A model generated the notes under the pieces. The model did no database searches, had not been told where the DNA came from, and was given only the letters and a program-made list of their open reading frames with translations. A program made the position numbers and the translations under genes. 46,515 nucleotides of DNA, taken from Pseudomonadota bacterium (GTDB lineage Bacteria > Pseudomonadota > Alphaproteobacteria > Sphingomonadales > Sphingomonadaceae). Location: the NCBI GenBank assembly GCA_016781555.1, contig JADDQD010000166.1, positions 1 through 46,515 of the forward strand. The letters run 5' to 3'. This document shows, piece after piece, positions 34,203 through 44,132 of this stretch (positions within the stretch are counted from its first letter, which is position 1; every line of letters starts with the position of its first letter).

Positions 34203-35095
34203 AACCAAGCCCGCGCAAGTTCGGGACCGCGGACCGCGGCCTGCTGCCGGAGGGGCGTATCACCGGCCCCATGCCGTGGGTGCTGGCAATCATGATGTTT
34301 CTGACGGTTCTCGCAGCCGCGGCGGGGCTTGGGCTCGGCACTGCTGCGCGCAGCCTCGATGCCGATGTCGGGAACAGCATCACCATCCAGATCGTGGAGG
34401 CGAACCCGGACTTCCGGAACGCTCAGGCGCGGATCGTCATCTCCGAACTGCAGAAGATCCCGGGCGTCACCTCGGTGCGTCGCCTCGGCGAGGAAGAGAT
34501 GGCGCGCCTGCTGGAGCCTTGGCTGGGGGAGGGCGGCCTGGAGGCGGATCTGCCGGTACCCGCTTTGATCGATGCCGATCTCACGGCGGAGGCGTACAGC
34601 AATCTCCAGATCATCCGTGATGCCGTGGCCGCGGTCGCTCCATCGGCGCGAGTGGACGACAATGCGCAGTGGCTTGCTCCGCTCGCAAAGTTGATCGCCG
34701 CGCTCAGATGGCTCGCCGCCGGGCTCGTGATTCTGATGGTCGGCGCGACGGCCGCCACGGTGGTGCTGGCCGCCCGAGCGTCTCTGGACACACACCGCGG
34801 CACCATTGAGGTGCTTCACCTCATGGGCGCCACGGACGTGCAGGTCGCGCGGTTGTTCCAGCGACGGATTGCGCTCGACGCGTTGTTTGGCGGCGCCGTG
34901 GGCTTGGTCACGGCCGCCGCGGTCCTTCTAGTGATCGGCAACAGGGTTGGAGCGCTCGGTTCGGAGCTGCTTGGGTCTGCCGGTCTTCCACTGACCAGCT
35001 GGCTGCTCTTGGGGGCGTTGCCGGTTGGGGGCGTGTTTCTCGCAATGCTGGTTGCCCGCATCACGATTTTGCGGGCATTGGGACGGCTTCTATGA
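34199..35095 (+). CDS. ftsX: Cell division membrane protein FtsX
   Basis: 298 residues. Membrane partner of FtsE. Four membrane helices at about 25-48, 169-192, 224-247 and 264-288 enclose a periplasmic domain (about 50-165) that in other bacteria activates a wall hydrolase or its adaptor. GTIEVLHLMGATD (201-213) is the cytoplasmic coupling segment of the family. Starts with GTG inside the ftsE stop and ends in an ATGA overlap with the YdcF gene. Confidence 0.93.
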   Translation: MKPSPRKFGTADRGLLPEGRITGPMPWVLAIMMFLTVLAAAAGLGLGTAARSLDADVGNSITIQIVEANPDFRNAQARIVISELQKIPGVTSVRRLGEEEMARLLEPWLGEGGLEADLPVPALIDADLTAEAYSNLQIIRDAVAAVAPSARVDDNAQWLAPLAKLIAALRWLAAGLVILMVGATAATVVLAARASLDTHRGTIEVLHLMGATDVQVARLFQRRIALDALFGGAVGLVTAAAVLLVIGNRVGALGSELLGSAGLPLTSWLLLGALPVGGVFLAMLVARITILRALGRLL

Positions 35096-35622
35096 TTTTG
35101 CGCGCCTTGTCCTTCCTCGTGCTGCTTTACGCGCTCGGTTATGCCGCCTTCACCGTGCTTCTCCCGAAACCGGGTGACGCCCGTCGCACCGATGCGATCG
35201 TCGTGCTGACCGGCGGCGCAAAGAGACTCGAGCGCGGACTTGAACTTCTCGAGCAGCAAAAGGCCGACCGAATGCTGATATCCGGCGTGGACCGAACGGT
35301 CCGCGCCGTAGAGCTGGCCCAACGCTACGGCAGGCAGCAATCTGTATTCCAATGCTGCATCGATCTCGGGCGCGAGGCTGTGGATACTCGCTCCAACGCT
35401 GAAGAAACGGCGCGCTGGCTAGATCGGCATGGCTTTAAGACTGTGCGGCTGGTGACAACTGATTGGCACATGCCGCGCGCAGGCTTTGAGCTGGCACGTC
35501 AGGCCGGCAACAAAGTCGATGTTTATCCGGATGCGATCGAGTCCAAGCCGCGGTTCGGGCAGCTCTTCACCGAATATAATAAGTATCTACTCCGTCGTGC
35601 TGCAGTGATCGTGGGCATCTGA
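35092..35622 (+). CDS. YdcF/SanA-like DUF218 protein
   Basis: 176 residues. An N-terminal membrane anchor (residues about 3-25) followed by the DUF218 fold: DAIVVLTGGAKRLERGLEL, ADRMLISGVD, DTRSNAEETARWL and LVTTDWHMPRA. Related proteins (ElyC, SanA) influence envelope integrity and wall precursor metabolism; the reaction is not settled. It is coupled to ftsX and plsC by overlapping start/stop codons, so it is likely part of a division/envelope operon. Confidence 0.88.
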   Translation: MILRALSFLVLLYALGYAAFTVLLPKPGDARRTDAIVVLTGGAKRLERGLELLEQQKADRMLISGVDRTVRAVELAQRYGRQQSVFQCCIDLGREAVDTRSNAEETARWLDRHGFKTVRLVTTDWHMPRAGFELARQAGNKVDVYPDAIESKPRFGQLFTEYNKYLLRRAAVIVGI

Positions 35623-36314
35623 TGAACCTGCTGCGCTCGCTGCTCTTTTCAGGGGTGTTCTACGGCGGAAGCCTGGTCGCTGTGCTGCTGGCCATTCCGG
35701 CCGCGATGATGGGGCGCCGGTCGCTTGCAGCTCTGGTGCATGGCTGGGCGACGATGCATCGGATCTCGGCGCGCCATCTCCTGGGAATCCGTACGCAGGT
35801 TCAAGGAAGACTTCCGGCAGGGCCAGCCTTGGTTGCTGCAAAGCACCAGTCGATGTTCGAGACCATCGAAATCGTGCTGCTGCTCGATGAACCGGCAGTG
35901 GTGCTGAAGCGACAGCTCGCCGACATCCCTTTATGGGGTTGGGCGGCGCAGCGTTACGGCGTGATCCCCGTTGACCGCGAAGGAGGTGCTGCGGCGCTGC
36001 GGCGGATGCTCAAGGCCGCCCAAGCGGCGGTTTCGGAGGGCCGGCCAATCGCCATATTTCCAGAAGGCACACGTGTCCGACCCGGCGAGCAGCCACCCCT
36101 CCAGGCGGGCTTTGCCGGTCTTTACCGTGCACTGGGATTGCCCGTGGTGCCAGTAGCGCTCGATAGCGGGCGCCTTTGGCCGCGACGGAGTTTCAGCAAG
36201 CGGCCGGGGGTCGTTACCATGCGGTTCGGGGAGCCGATCCCACCCGGCCTGCCGCGCAAGGATGTCGAGGCGCGGGTGCACGCCGCCATAAACGCGCTGG
36301 ATGCAGTGCCGTGA
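35622..36314 (+). CDS. plsC: 1-acyl-sn-glycerol-3-phosphate acyltransferase
   Basis: 230 residues. Makes phosphatidic acid from lysophosphatidic acid at the inner membrane. A hydrophobic N-terminal segment (about 8-30) anchors it. The acyltransferase motifs are KHQSMFE (H75 to E80, so HX4E in place of the classical HX4D) and FPEGTR (146-151). VVPVALDSG is the fourth family block. The Asp-to-Glu change is conservative; I believe it is common in related sphingomonads but cannot check. Starts by TGATG overlap with the YdcF gene. Confidence 0.92.
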   Translation: MNLLRSLLFSGVFYGGSLVAVLLAIPAAMMGRRSLAALVHGWATMHRISARHLLGIRTQVQGRLPAGPALVAAKHQSMFETIEIVLLLDEPAVVLKRQLADIPLWGWAAQRYGVIPVDREGGAAALRRMLKAAQAAVSEGRPIAIFPEGTRVRPGEQPPLQAGFAGLYRALGLPVVPVALDSGRLWPRRSFSKRPGVVTMRFGEPIPPGLPRKDVEARVHAAINALDAVP

Positions 36315-36395
36315 TTTGGGCAGTTTCACAAAGAAGCGAGGGAAGGCGATGGCGCCACCGCTCCCGGCCAACCGCATGCGAGGAGCAGCAGCGGC

Positions 36396-37460
36396 ATGGA
36401 TGTTGAACTCGGGCTGATCGAGGGCTTTTTCGGCCCGCCGTGGAGCTGGGCCGAGCGGTGCGCCGCGATCGAGTTTCTGGGACCACGCGGGTACCGCTTC
36501 TACCTCTACGCCCCCAAAGCCGACCCCTTTCTCCGGCGCAACTGGCAAGAGCCGCATCCCGAAACGGAACTCGCGGAGATGGCGGCCTTTGCGCGAGCCT
36601 GTCGGGCCGCCGGGGTCCGCTTCGGCATCGGCCTCAGTCCGTTCGAACTGTATCTCGCGCCAGACGCAGGGTGGGAAAAGCTGATCAGAGCCAAGCTCGC
36701 GTGGCTGGCCGATGTCGGCTTTGACGATCTTGCTATCCTGTTCGACGACATGCGCGGCGATGTTCCCCACCTCGCGGAGCGTCAGGCGGCGATCGTCGAG
36801 CTGGCGGCGCAGTGCAGCGGCAATGCCCGGATAATCTGTTGCCCGACATATTATTCGGACGACCCGGTCCTCGACCGCGCGTTCGGCGCAAGGCCTGCAG
36901 GATATCTAGAAACGCTCGGCCGGCTGCTCGACCCGTCGGTGGAGATCATGTGGACAGGCGAGGAGGTCTGCGCGCGCGAATTTTCTCCTGGACACTTGGA
37001 ACGGGTTTCAGAGCAGATAGGACGTAAACCCTTCCTTTGGGACAATTATCCGGTGAATGACGGCGCCCGCATGTCGCAGCACCTGCACCTTCGGGCTTTT
37101 ACCGGCCGGCCGGCCACAATCGGCGCGCACATTTCCGCACACGGCATCAACGTCGCCTCGCAAGCCGTGCTGAACCAAATTCCGGCTTTGACCCTTGTCG
37201 AGAGCTACGGAGCGGGCGAGGTCTACGAGTATGGCGCCGCATTCGCGCGCGCCGCTCGTGCGGTGCTGGGCGACGATCTTGCCGCTCAGGTTCAGCGCGA
37301 CCTTCTCACCCTCCAAGACGTTGGTCTGGACCGGCTCGGCGAGCGCCGTGCGGCGTTGCGGCAGCGATATGCTGGGGTCGACCATCCCGCCGCGCGCGAA
37401 GTCGTGGCTTGGCTGGATGGGCATTGGGCCATGGCCGGGGAAGCGGTTCAGACCCAGTAA
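36396..37460 (+). CDS. GH84-like beta-N-acetylglucosaminidase (O-GlcNAcase-type)
   Basis: 354 residues covering only the catalytic TIM barrel of glycoside hydrolase family 84. EGFFGPPWSWAER (9-21) is the family opening. ILFDDMRGD has the adjacent aspartates D117-D118 that act in substrate-assisted catalysis. MWTGEEVC and LWDNYPVND are later substrate-binding blocks. Bacterial GH84 enzymes are usually large and exported; this one has no signal peptide, no carbohydrate-binding modules and no membrane helix, so it is likely cytoplasmic. It may recycle GlcNAc-containing wall fragments or remove GlcNAc from proteins (inference). RBS is GAGGAG. Its stop touches the pheT stop. Confidence 0.83.
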   Translation: MDVELGLIEGFFGPPWSWAERCAAIEFLGPRGYRFYLYAPKADPFLRRNWQEPHPETELAEMAAFARACRAAGVRFGIGLSPFELYLAPDAGWEKLIRAKLAWLADVGFDDLAILFDDMRGDVPHLAERQAAIVELAAQCSGNARIICCPTYYSDDPVLDRAFGARPAGYLETLGRLLDPSVEIMWTGEEVCAREFSPGHLERVSEQIGRKPFLWDNYPVNDGARMSQHLHLRAFTGRPATIGAHISAHGINVASQAVLNQIPALTLVESYGAGEVYEYGAAFARAARAVLGDDLAAQVQRDLLTLQDVGLDRLGERRAALRQRYAGVDHPAAREVVAWLDGHWAMAGEAVQTQ

Positions 37461-39836
37461 TCAGCCGCGGAGCTGGGCGCCGACCTTGCCCGCCGCGGCC
37501 ACGATCCGATCTGAAATTACCTTCAATTCGTCCTCGGTGAAGCTGCGGACGCCGGGCTGCAGGCTTACTTCAAGGGCGAGCGACTTCTGCCCCTCGGGCA
37601 CGCCCGGGCCGGTGAAGACATCGAACAAGCTGACGCTCGTGATGGCATGCTTGTCCGCGCCGCGAACGGCGCGGACAAGGGCGTCGGCTTTGGTGGCGAG
37701 CGGCACCAAAAACGCAAAGTCGCGTTTCACGGCCTGGAGCGGCGGCGGCGCATAAGCTTCCCGCATGTGCCCGCTGGTGCGCTTTTGCGGAATGCGGTCG
37801 AGAAAAATTTCGGCCGCTACGATCGGGCCGGCGATGTCGAAAGCCCTGAGCGTTGCAGGATGCAGTTCGCCAAACTCGGCGAGCGCGTTCTTCGGCCCGA
37901 GCGAGAGCCGCGCAGAACGGCCCGGATGGTACACGCCGGAAGTCCCCTCGAGCGCCTGGAGATTGTCGACCGGTGCGCCAGCTGCCGTGAGGATCGCGAC
38001 CGCTTCGGCCTTGGCATCATAAGCGTTGAAAGGCTGCGCGCGGCCCGAGCGCCAGTGGCGGGGGGCCTGTTCGCCTGCCAGGACAATGGCAAGCGTCGGC
38101 CGCTCGCCATCAGCAAGGTAGCGCCGGCCAATTTCGAACAAGCGCACGCTTTCGGCCCCGCGAGCAAGGTTTCGGCGTGCAGCGGCGATCAAACCCGGCA
38201 GCAGCGAAGGGCGCATCGCCTTCAAATCTTCGGAGATAGGATTTTCAAGCATCCAGGCAGCCCCGCCAAAGGCTTCCGCCTCGCCTTCGGAGATGAAGCT
38301 CCAGGTCACCGCTTCATTGAGCCCGCGCGTTGCTGCCGTCCGGCGGACGCGCCGCTCCAGGAGCTGCTCGGGCGTGGCCGTCGGAGTGGCGACACCGGGT
38401 GCCCGAGGGAGTGGTGTGGAGGGGACCGCGCCAAGTCCCTCCATCCGGATAACTTCTTCGACGATATCGGCTGAACCGCCGACGTCACGGCGCCACGACG
38501 GCACCGCGACATCCCAAACACCGTCGCCAGTGACCTGAAATCCGAGACGGCGGAGGATGTCCTTCTGGCGTGGCTCTGGCACGTCGACACCGGCGAGTTC
38601 TGCGGTACGACGAGGACGGTAGGGAACGGTCCGCTCCAGCGCAGGCGGCGTGCCGGCATGGATCGCTCGCGAAGGCTCACCCCCTGCAAGTGCCAGTGCG
38701 AGGTCCGTGGCAAGCGCGAGGCCCTGTTCGAGGAAAGCTGGATCGACGCCGCGCTCAAAGCGTGTCCGTGCCTCTGAGGTGAGCGCCAGCTTCTGCCCGG
38801 TGCGGGCGATCGTCTCCGGATCGAAGTAAGCGCATTCGATCAGGATGTCCGTTGTTGCTTCCGTGACCCCCGAATGCTCGCCTCCCATGATGCCGCCGAT
38901 GTCGTGCACCGCTGCGTCGTCCGCGATCACTGTCATTTCCCGGTCGAGCCGGTAGGCCTTGCCATTGAGGGCGAGCAGTTCCTCACCCTCGCGGGCTTTG
39001 CGGGCGACAAGGGCGCCTTGCAGCTTGGCCACGTCATAAACGTGCAAGGGGCGACCATAGCTCAGCATGACGTAGTTGGTCATGTCGACGAGCGCGCTGA
39101 TTGGACGCTGGCCGACGGCTTTCAGCCGCTGCTGTAGCCAGGCCGGTGACTGGCCGTTGGTAACGCCGCGGACTACGCGCCCGTAAAAAGCGGGGCAGCC
39201 CTCCGGATCGTCGGTACGAATCTCGACCGGGCAGGCGAAGCTCCCGGTGATTTCCGGGGCCGGGATCGGGTTTAAGGTGCCAAGCCCCGCCGCCGCCAGA
39301 TCGCGAGCAATGCCGTGGACGCCCATTGCGTCCTGACGATTTGGTGTCACCGAGACATGGATAACTGGATCGTCAAGCCCAGCCCATCCGGCGAAGCTCG
39401 CGCCAACGGGCGCTTCCTGGGGAAGCTCGATGATCCCGTCATGCTCATCGCCCAGTTCAAGTTCGCGGACCGAGCACATCATGCCGCGGCTCTCGACCCC
39501 TCGAATGGCGGCAACCTTGAGGGTCAGGTCGCTGCCAGGCACGTAAGCGCCTGGCGCGCCGAAGACGCCCTTCAACCCCGCTCTGGCATTGGGAGCGCCG
39601 CACACGACCTGGATGGGCCCGCCGGTGCCGGCATCGACCGTCAGCACCTGCAGCTTGTCCGCCTGCGGATGGCGCTCGGCCGTCAGGACCTCTGCTATGA
39701 CGAAGGGAGCCAGCTTCTGCGCCGGATTATCCACGCCTTCGACTTCGAGGCCGATGCTGGTCAGCGTCTCAACGATCTCGCCGGCGCTGGCGTCGGTTTC
39801 CAGGTGCTCCTTGAGCCAGGAAAGGGTGAACTTCAT
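37461..39836 (-). CDS. pheT: Phenylalanyl-tRNA synthetase beta subunit
   Basis: 791 residues. With PheS it forms the tetrameric enzyme that charges tRNA-Phe. Domains in order: N-terminal piece, OB-fold tRNA-binding domain (about 39-148), B3/B4 editing domain (about 210-380), B5 domain, catalytic-like core and a C-terminal anticodon-binding FDX-ACB domain (about 700-791). All expected parts are present. The start ATG overlaps the pheS stop by four bases. Its stop abuts that of the convergent GH84-like gene with no base between. Confidence 0.97.
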   Translation of the reverse strand: MKFTLSWLKEHLETDASAGEIVETLTSIGLEVEGVDNPAQKLAPFVIAEVLTAERHPQADKLQVLTVDAGTGGPIQVVCGAPNARAGLKGVFGAPGAYVPGSDLTLKVAAIRGVESRGMMCSVRELELGDEHDGIIELPQEAPVGASFAGWAGLDDPVIHVSVTPNRQDAMGVHGIARDLAAAGLGTLNPIPAPEITGSFACPVEIRTDDPEGCPAFYGRVVRGVTNGQSPAWLQQRLKAVGQRPISALVDMTNYVMLSYGRPLHVYDVAKLQGALVARKAREGEELLALNGKAYRLDREMTVIADDAAVHDIGGIMGGEHSGVTEATTDILIECAYFDPETIARTGQKLALTSEARTRFERGVDPAFLEQGLALATDLALALAGGEPSRAIHAGTPPALERTVPYRPRRTAELAGVDVPEPRQKDILRRLGFQVTGDGVWDVAVPSWRRDVGGSADIVEEVIRMEGLGAVPSTPLPRAPGVATPTATPEQLLERRVRRTAATRGLNEAVTWSFISEGEAEAFGGAAWMLENPISEDLKAMRPSLLPGLIAAARRNLARGAESVRLFEIGRRYLADGERPTLAIVLAGEQAPRHWRSGRAQPFNAYDAKAEAVAILTAAGAPVDNLQALEGTSGVYHPGRSARLSLGPKNALAEFGELHPATLRAFDIAGPIVAAEIFLDRIPQKRTSGHMREAYAPPPLQAVKRDFAFLVPLATKADALVRAVRGADKHAITSVSLFDVFTGPGVPEGQKSLALEVSLQPGVRSFTEDELKVISDRIVAAAGKVGAQLRG

Positions 39837-40912
39837 GCGCCCACTCCTCCGCTAAGGGTCGGCACATCCAAGGCGGAGAAGCCATAGTGTTTTAGCCACC
39901 TCACATCGCCGTCGAAGAAGGCGCGCAGGTCGTCCATGCCGTATTTCAGCATGGCCAGCCGATCTATGCCGCAGCCGAAGGCGAATCCTTGCCACTCGTC
40001 CGGGTCGAGCCCGCAATTCGCGATCACCTTCGGGTGGACCATCCCGGAGCCGAGAAGCTCCATCCACGCATCGCTCCCGCCCAAGACGCGGCGACCCTTC
40101 ACGACCGAATAGCCGACATCGACTTCCGCTGAAGGCTCCGTGAAGGGGAAATAGCTTGGGCGCAGGCGGAGCACGATGTCATCGCGCTCGAAATACGCCT
40201 TGAGGAAGGTCTCCAGGGTCCATTTGAGGTGGCCCATATGGATTCCGCGGTCGATGACGAGGCCTTCCACCTGGTGGAACATCGGGGTGTGCGTCGCATC
40301 GCTGTCGGAGCGATAGGTTCGGCCTGGCACAATGATGTAGATCGGCGGCTTCTGCCGCATCATGGTACGAATTTGGACGGGCGAGGTGTGCGTGCGTAGC
40401 AGCATCCGCCTGCGCTCGCCGTCCGTCTCCCCGAAATAGAAGGTGTCGTGCATCGCCCGCGCGGGATGCGTTTCGGGGATGTTGAGCGCCGTGAAATTGT
40501 GCCAGTCATCCTCGATTTCGGGCCCAGTAGCCACCGAGAAGCCGAGGTCGGCGAAGATCTCCGCCAGCTCGTCCATGACCTGGCTGACCGGATGCACGGT
40601 GCCTTGCGGCCCCGTTGCCACCGGCAGCGTCATGTCCAGAGTTTCGGTCGCGAGCTTGCGCTCGAGTTCCGCCGCCTCCAGCGCCGCCTTGCGTGCCGTG
40701 ATCGCCTCGGCGACGCGTTCGCGCAGGCCGTGGATTCGGGGGCCTTCGACCTGCCGCTCCTCCGCTGTCATCCGTCCGAGCGTTTTCAGGAGGCCCGTGA
40801 TTGCGCCTTGTTTGCCAAGGGCGGCGACCCGTTCGGCCTCGAGGCTGGTGAGATCGACAGCCGCGTGGATGCGCTCGAGCAGATCGCGGCTCAGTGTTTC
40901 GAGATCGGACAT
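39833..40912 (-). CDS. pheS: Phenylalanyl-tRNA synthetase alpha subunit
   Basis: 359 residues. Catalytic subunit with class II motifs: motif 1 around [19 protein letters not shown], motif 2 around [12 protein letters not shown] and [20 protein letters not shown], and motif 3 [13 protein letters not shown] near the C-terminus. The N-terminal coiled coil (1-about 90) binds tRNA. The frame is open to 41002, but [10 protein letters not shown] at 40912 is the family start. I looked for a Phe-rich leader peptide or attenuator in the 102-base upstream gap and saw none. Confidence 0.96.
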   Translation of the reverse strand: MSDLETLSRDLLERIHAAVDLTSLEAERVAALGKQGAITGLLKTLGRMTAEERQVEGPRIHGLRERVAEAITARKAALEAAELERKLATETLDMTLPVATGPQGTVHPVSQVMDELAEIFADLGFSVATGPEIEDDWHNFTALNIPETHPARAMHDTFYFGETDGERRRMLLRTHTSPVQIRTMMRQKPPIYIIVPGRTYRSDSDATHTPMFHQVEGLVIDRGIHMGHLKWTLETFLKAYFERDDIVLRLRPSYFPFTEPSAEVDVGYSVVKGRRVLGGSDAWMELLGSGMVHPKVIANCGLDPDEWQGFAFGCGIDRLAMLKYGMDDLRAFFDGDVRWLKHYGFSALDVPTLSGGVGA

Positions 40913-41014
40913 GGCCCGGCGCTCTAGAGGAGATTTCCGACAGTTTGAACCCAAAGCTGTAAACGTGGTGTCGGCGGGCGGCGACGGCGAAGCCGAGCTC
41001 ATCGCGCCATGTGC

Positions 41015-42415
41015 TTAGCCTCCGAGGAACGGATAAGGGGAAATCGTTTTCTGCATCTCGTTCACCGTCAGGGTTCGCCCGGCAGGCGCGGCTGCGCGTT
41101 GGGGGCAGCGGAGCCGCGGGCAGATGGCGCAGGCCGGGCCGATCGGAGTGGCATAGGGTTCTGTGAGATCGAGCCCGTCCGAATAGACGATCTTCGATGC
41201 AAATTTGAGGTCGCAGCCAAGGCCGATGGCAAGCTGGCTGCCTTCGCGCGGGTCGAGCCGAATGGCCCGGTCAACTGTCCGGCTGAGCGTGAAGAAGCGT
41301 TGGCCGTCCGGCGTCTCGACGATTTGGGTGCTTACTCGGCCTGGGGTCTGAAATGCCGTGTGCAGATTCCAGCGTGGGCAGGTGCCGCCGAACCGCGAGA
41401 AGGGAAAGCTTTCCCCTGCGAAGCGCTTCGAGATGTTTCCGGCCGCGTCCACACGAAGCATGAAGAAGGGCACGCCGCGCGCTCCGCTTCGGCTGAGCGT
41501 GGTCAGGCGATGCGCGACCTGCTCGACGCTGGCGCCGAATTCTGCGCAAAGCCGGTCCAAGGCGTAACGGTGCCGCTCGGACGCGGTGAGGAACTCGGCG
41601 TACGGCATCATGATGGCGCCGGCCGCATAATTGGCCAACGACATGTGGAGCAGCCGGCGCGACGGCTGGTCGGGCGGGACGGCGCTTTCGAGCATGCGCG
41701 TGAGAAGCGGCCGGAATTCGAACAAAGCCAACTGGTACGCCACGGCGAAGGTGCGGCTTTCGGGGCGTAGCAACTCGGAGAGCATCAAACGCTTGCGGTG
41801 ATAGTCGTAGTGTTGGCTGGTGCCATCCAGCAGTTCGGGCGGGACGATGCGGGTATCGACGCCGAACCCCTCCTTCAGCCGCTTTCGGAGCGCCGCGAAC
41901 ATGAACAGCCGCTCGCCGAGCGCGCCGGCCAGCGTTTCGGCCGCCTCCTCCAAATAGCCGAAATAGTTTCGCTGCGTCTGGATGTGGTCGCGCACCCACG
42001 TCTCGGGCGTGACTATGGTAGCCTCGCCCTCGGACGCAGGCGCGCTCCGCCGTTCGACCAAAGTAGCGTAAAGCCGCGAAATGGCGTCCGCGACCGAAGG
42101 GGCATTGTCCGCCACCTCGACAAGCTCGTAACGGGGAATGCCGATGTCGCTGAACATCGGATCGGCGAAGATCTCGGCGAGATCTTCCATGTCAGTGCCT
42201 TCGCCTTCGGCGGTGAAGCCTTTCAAGTCGACATCGTAAGCCTGAGCGAGGCGGAGCAGAACCTGAGCGGTCACTGGCCGCTGGTTACGCTCGAGGTGGT
42301 TCAGATAGCTGGGGCTGACGCCAAGCTCGGCCGCCATTGCATTCTGATTGAGCCCCAGTTCCCGGCGCAATCGACGGAGCCGCCCGCCGAGGTAGAGTTT
42401 CCGTTCCGAAGCCAT
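41015..42415 (-). CDS. RamB/ScfR-type transcriptional regulator
   Basis: 466 residues. An N-terminal Cro/C1 helix-turn-helix (about 10-64, LGLNQNAMAAELGVSPSYLNHLERNQ) is followed by an IrrE-like DUF955 region (about 190-310) and a DUF2083 C-terminal domain with a cysteine cluster (CAICPRLRCPQRA). The HExxH motif of active IrrE is missing: the site reads AYQLAL. This matches the short-chain acyl-CoA regulator group (RamB, PccR), which controls acetate, propionate and glyoxylate-cycle genes. It is divergent from aceA over 125 bases, so aceA is the likely target. Confidence 0.87.
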   Translation of the reverse strand: MASERKLYLGGRLRRLRRELGLNQNAMAAELGVSPSYLNHLERNQRPVTAQVLLRLAQAYDVDLKGFTAEGEGTDMEDLAEIFADPMFSDIGIPRYELVEVADNAPSVADAISRLYATLVERRSAPASEGEATIVTPETWVRDHIQTQRNYFGYLEEAAETLAGALGERLFMFAALRKRLKEGFGVDTRIVPPELLDGTSQHYDYHRKRLMLSELLRPESRTFAVAYQLALFEFRPLLTRMLESAVPPDQPSRRLLHMSLANYAAGAIMMPYAEFLTASERHRYALDRLCAEFGASVEQVAHRLTTLSRSGARGVPFFMLRVDAAGNISKRFAGESFPFSRFGGTCPRWNLHTAFQTPGRVSTQIVETPDGQRFFTLSRTVDRAIRLDPREGSQLAIGLGCDLKFASKIVYSDGLDLTEPYATPIGPACAICPRLRCPQRAAAPAGRTLTVNEMQKTISPYPFLGG

Positions 42416-42540
42416 GTTGTAAGTCTGTCAACAATTTACACAAGTCGCAAGTCAAAGAACGACAGCGCGACCCTTTTTGATGCTCCCTCGCTTAGCAATC
42501 TGGAGTTGATTGGCCGCATAACCGAACGAAGGGTGAGACT
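42416..42540. promoter_or_regulatory. Divergent control region between the RamB-like gene and aceA
   Basis: The part next to the regulator gene is AT-rich for this genome and repetitive: AAGTC occurs at 42421-42425, 42442-42446 and 42449-42453, and TTGTAA (42417-42422) is loosely inverted as TTACACAA (42436-42443). These are candidate operators for autoregulation and aceA control. I could not fix the aceA promoter by eye. Confidence 0.45.
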
Positions 42541-43824
42541 ATGGCAGATTTCAGCAGCGTTGTTCCCGCTCCAGCGGGGCGCTTCAACGGCATCAGGCGG
42601 CCCTATGACGTGGCAGAGGTCGAGCGGCTCCGAGGTTCCGTGCCGGTCGAGCACACGATCGCGAGGCGGGGCGCTAATCGCCTGTGGGAGCTTCTGAACA
42701 GCGACGATTACGTCAACGCACTTGGCGCGGTCACTGGCAACCAGGCGATGCAAATGGTGCGCGCGGGCCTGAAGGCGATCTACCTTTCGGGCTGGCAGGT
42801 CGCAGCCGATGCCAACACGGCCGGAGCCATGTATCCCGACCAGTCGCTTTACCCGGCCAATGCAGGCCCGGAGCTTTGCCGTCGAATCAACCGCACCCTG
42901 CAACGCGCCGATCAGATCGAGCACGCCGAGGGTGGCGCGCAGCGGGACTGGTTCGTGCCGATCGTGGCCGATGCCGAAGCTGGCTTCGGCGGTCCGCTGA
43001 ACTGCTTCGAGATCATGAAAGCCTATATCGAGGCGGGCGCGGCGGGCGTGCACTTCGAGGACCAACTCGCGTCTGAGAAGAAGTGCGGGCACCTCGGCGG
43101 CAAGGTCCTGATCCCCACCCAAGCGCACATTCGAAACCTGAACGCGGCACGGCTGGCGGCCGATGTGTGTGGTGTGCCGACCGTGCTCGTCGCCCGAACG
43201 GACGCCGAAAGTGCGAAGCTCATCACGTCCGATGTGGACGAGCGCGATCACGAGTTCCTGACCGGCGAGCGCACCCCGGAAGGCTTCTTTCGCCTGAAGG
43301 AAGGGACCGGTGTCGATCATTGCATCAAGCGCGGCATAGCCTTTGCCGAACATGCCGACCTTCTGTGGTGGGAGACGAGCCATCCCAATCTCGAAGACGC
43401 AAAGCGATTCGCCGAAGCGGTGCAGAAGGCCCACCCGGGAAAAATGATGGCTTACAACTGCTCACCGTCGTTCAATTGGGAGGCGAAGCTCGACAAGGAC
43501 ACGATCGCCAAATTCCAGCGCGAACTGGGTGCAATGGGCTATAAGTTCCAGTTCGTGACGCTTGCGGGCTTCCACAACCTAAACCACGGCATGTTCGAGC
43601 TTGCGCGGGGTTATCGCGACCGCGGAATGGCGGCCTATTCCGAGCTCCAGCAGGCTGAGTTCGCTTCGGAGCAATATGGCTACACGGCTACCCGGCACCA
43701 GCGCGAAGTGGGGACAGGCTATTTCGACCTCGTGGCGCAGACCGTTGCCGGAGGCGAGGCTTCCACCACGGCGCTCGCGGAATCCACCGAGGCAGATCAG
43801 TTCACCGACAAAGTTGCGGCCTGA
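42541..43824 (+). CDS. aceA: Isocitrate lyase
   Basis: 427 residues. Splits isocitrate into glyoxylate and succinate, letting cells grow on acetate or fatty acids. The catalytic cysteine is C182 in the signature [11 protein letters not shown]. Substrate/magnesium-binding SGWQVAAD (83-90) and ADAEAGFGG (143-151) are present, as is the NCSPSFNW block. Length is that of the short bacterial ICL1 type. Malate synthase is not in this window. The upstream divergent regulator is probably its controller; DUF4170 follows after 25 bases and may share its mRNA. Confidence 0.97.
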   Translation: MADFSSVVPAPAGRFNGIRRPYDVAEVERLRGSVPVEHTIARRGANRLWELLNSDDYVNALGAVTGNQAMQMVRAGLKAIYLSGWQVAADANTAGAMYPDQSLYPANAGPELCRRINRTLQRADQIEHAEGGAQRDWFVPIVADAEAGFGGPLNCFEIMKAYIEAGAAGVHFEDQLASEKKCGHLGGKVLIPTQAHIRNLNAARLAADVCGVPTVLVARTDAESAKLITSDVDERDHEFLTGERTPEGFFRLKEGTGVDHCIKRGIAFAEHADLLWWETSHPNLEDAKRFAEAVQKAHPGKMMAYNCSPSFNWEAKLDKDTIAKFQRELGAMGYKFQFVTLAGFHNLNHGMFELARGYRDRGMAAYSELQQAEFASEQYGYTATRHQREVGTGYFDLVAQTVAGGEASTTALAESTEADQFTDKVAA

Positions 43825-43849
43825 GGCCGCCTGAAAGAGGAGATTAGGC

Positions 43850-44047
43850 ATGAGCAAACGTTATTGGGTTATCGGCGGCGAGTATGAGGGTCCCGACTTC
43901 CGCGCCCTTATTCCGGGGACGGAGAAGATGTGCGGGCCCTTCGAGGATGAGCGCAAGGCGCGGACGGAATGGACCCGCCTCACCTGCTGCCCTGAAGGCA
44001 CGACGGCAACAACGCGCTACTCGATCGCGTCGGAAACCCTGCACTAA
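43850..44047 (+). CDS. DUF4170 small protein
   Basis: 65 residues of a small alphaproteobacterial family without known function. RYWVIGGEYEGPDF and the central GPFEDERKARTEWTRLT are the recognisable blocks. GAGGAG at the proper distance precedes the ATG. It lies between aceA and a clear terminator, so it is likely the second gene of the aceA transcript. A role in the glyoxylate cycle is only guilt by association. Confidence 0.85.
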   Translation: MSKRYWVIGGEYEGPDFRALIPGTEKMCGPFEDERKARTEWTRLTCCPEGTTATTRYSIASETLH

Positions 44048-44082
44048 CAGGGGCTCACCGCCTGGCGGTAGCCCAAGAAGAA

Positions 44083-44115
44083 AGGCGCGGAGGATTTCCC
44101 TCCGCGCCTCTTTTT
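44083..44115. terminator. Rho-independent terminator between DUF4170 and rplT, probably bidirectional
   Basis: AGGCGCGGAGG (44083-44093) pairs with CCTCCGCGCCT (44099-44109) around a five-base loop, followed by C and TTTTT (44111-44115) on the plus strand. On the minus strand the stem is followed by a pyrimidine-rich TTTCTTCTT, so it could also end the rpmI-rplT mRNA. Confidence 0.9.
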
Positions 44116-44132
44116 CACCGAACCAGGGCTGC

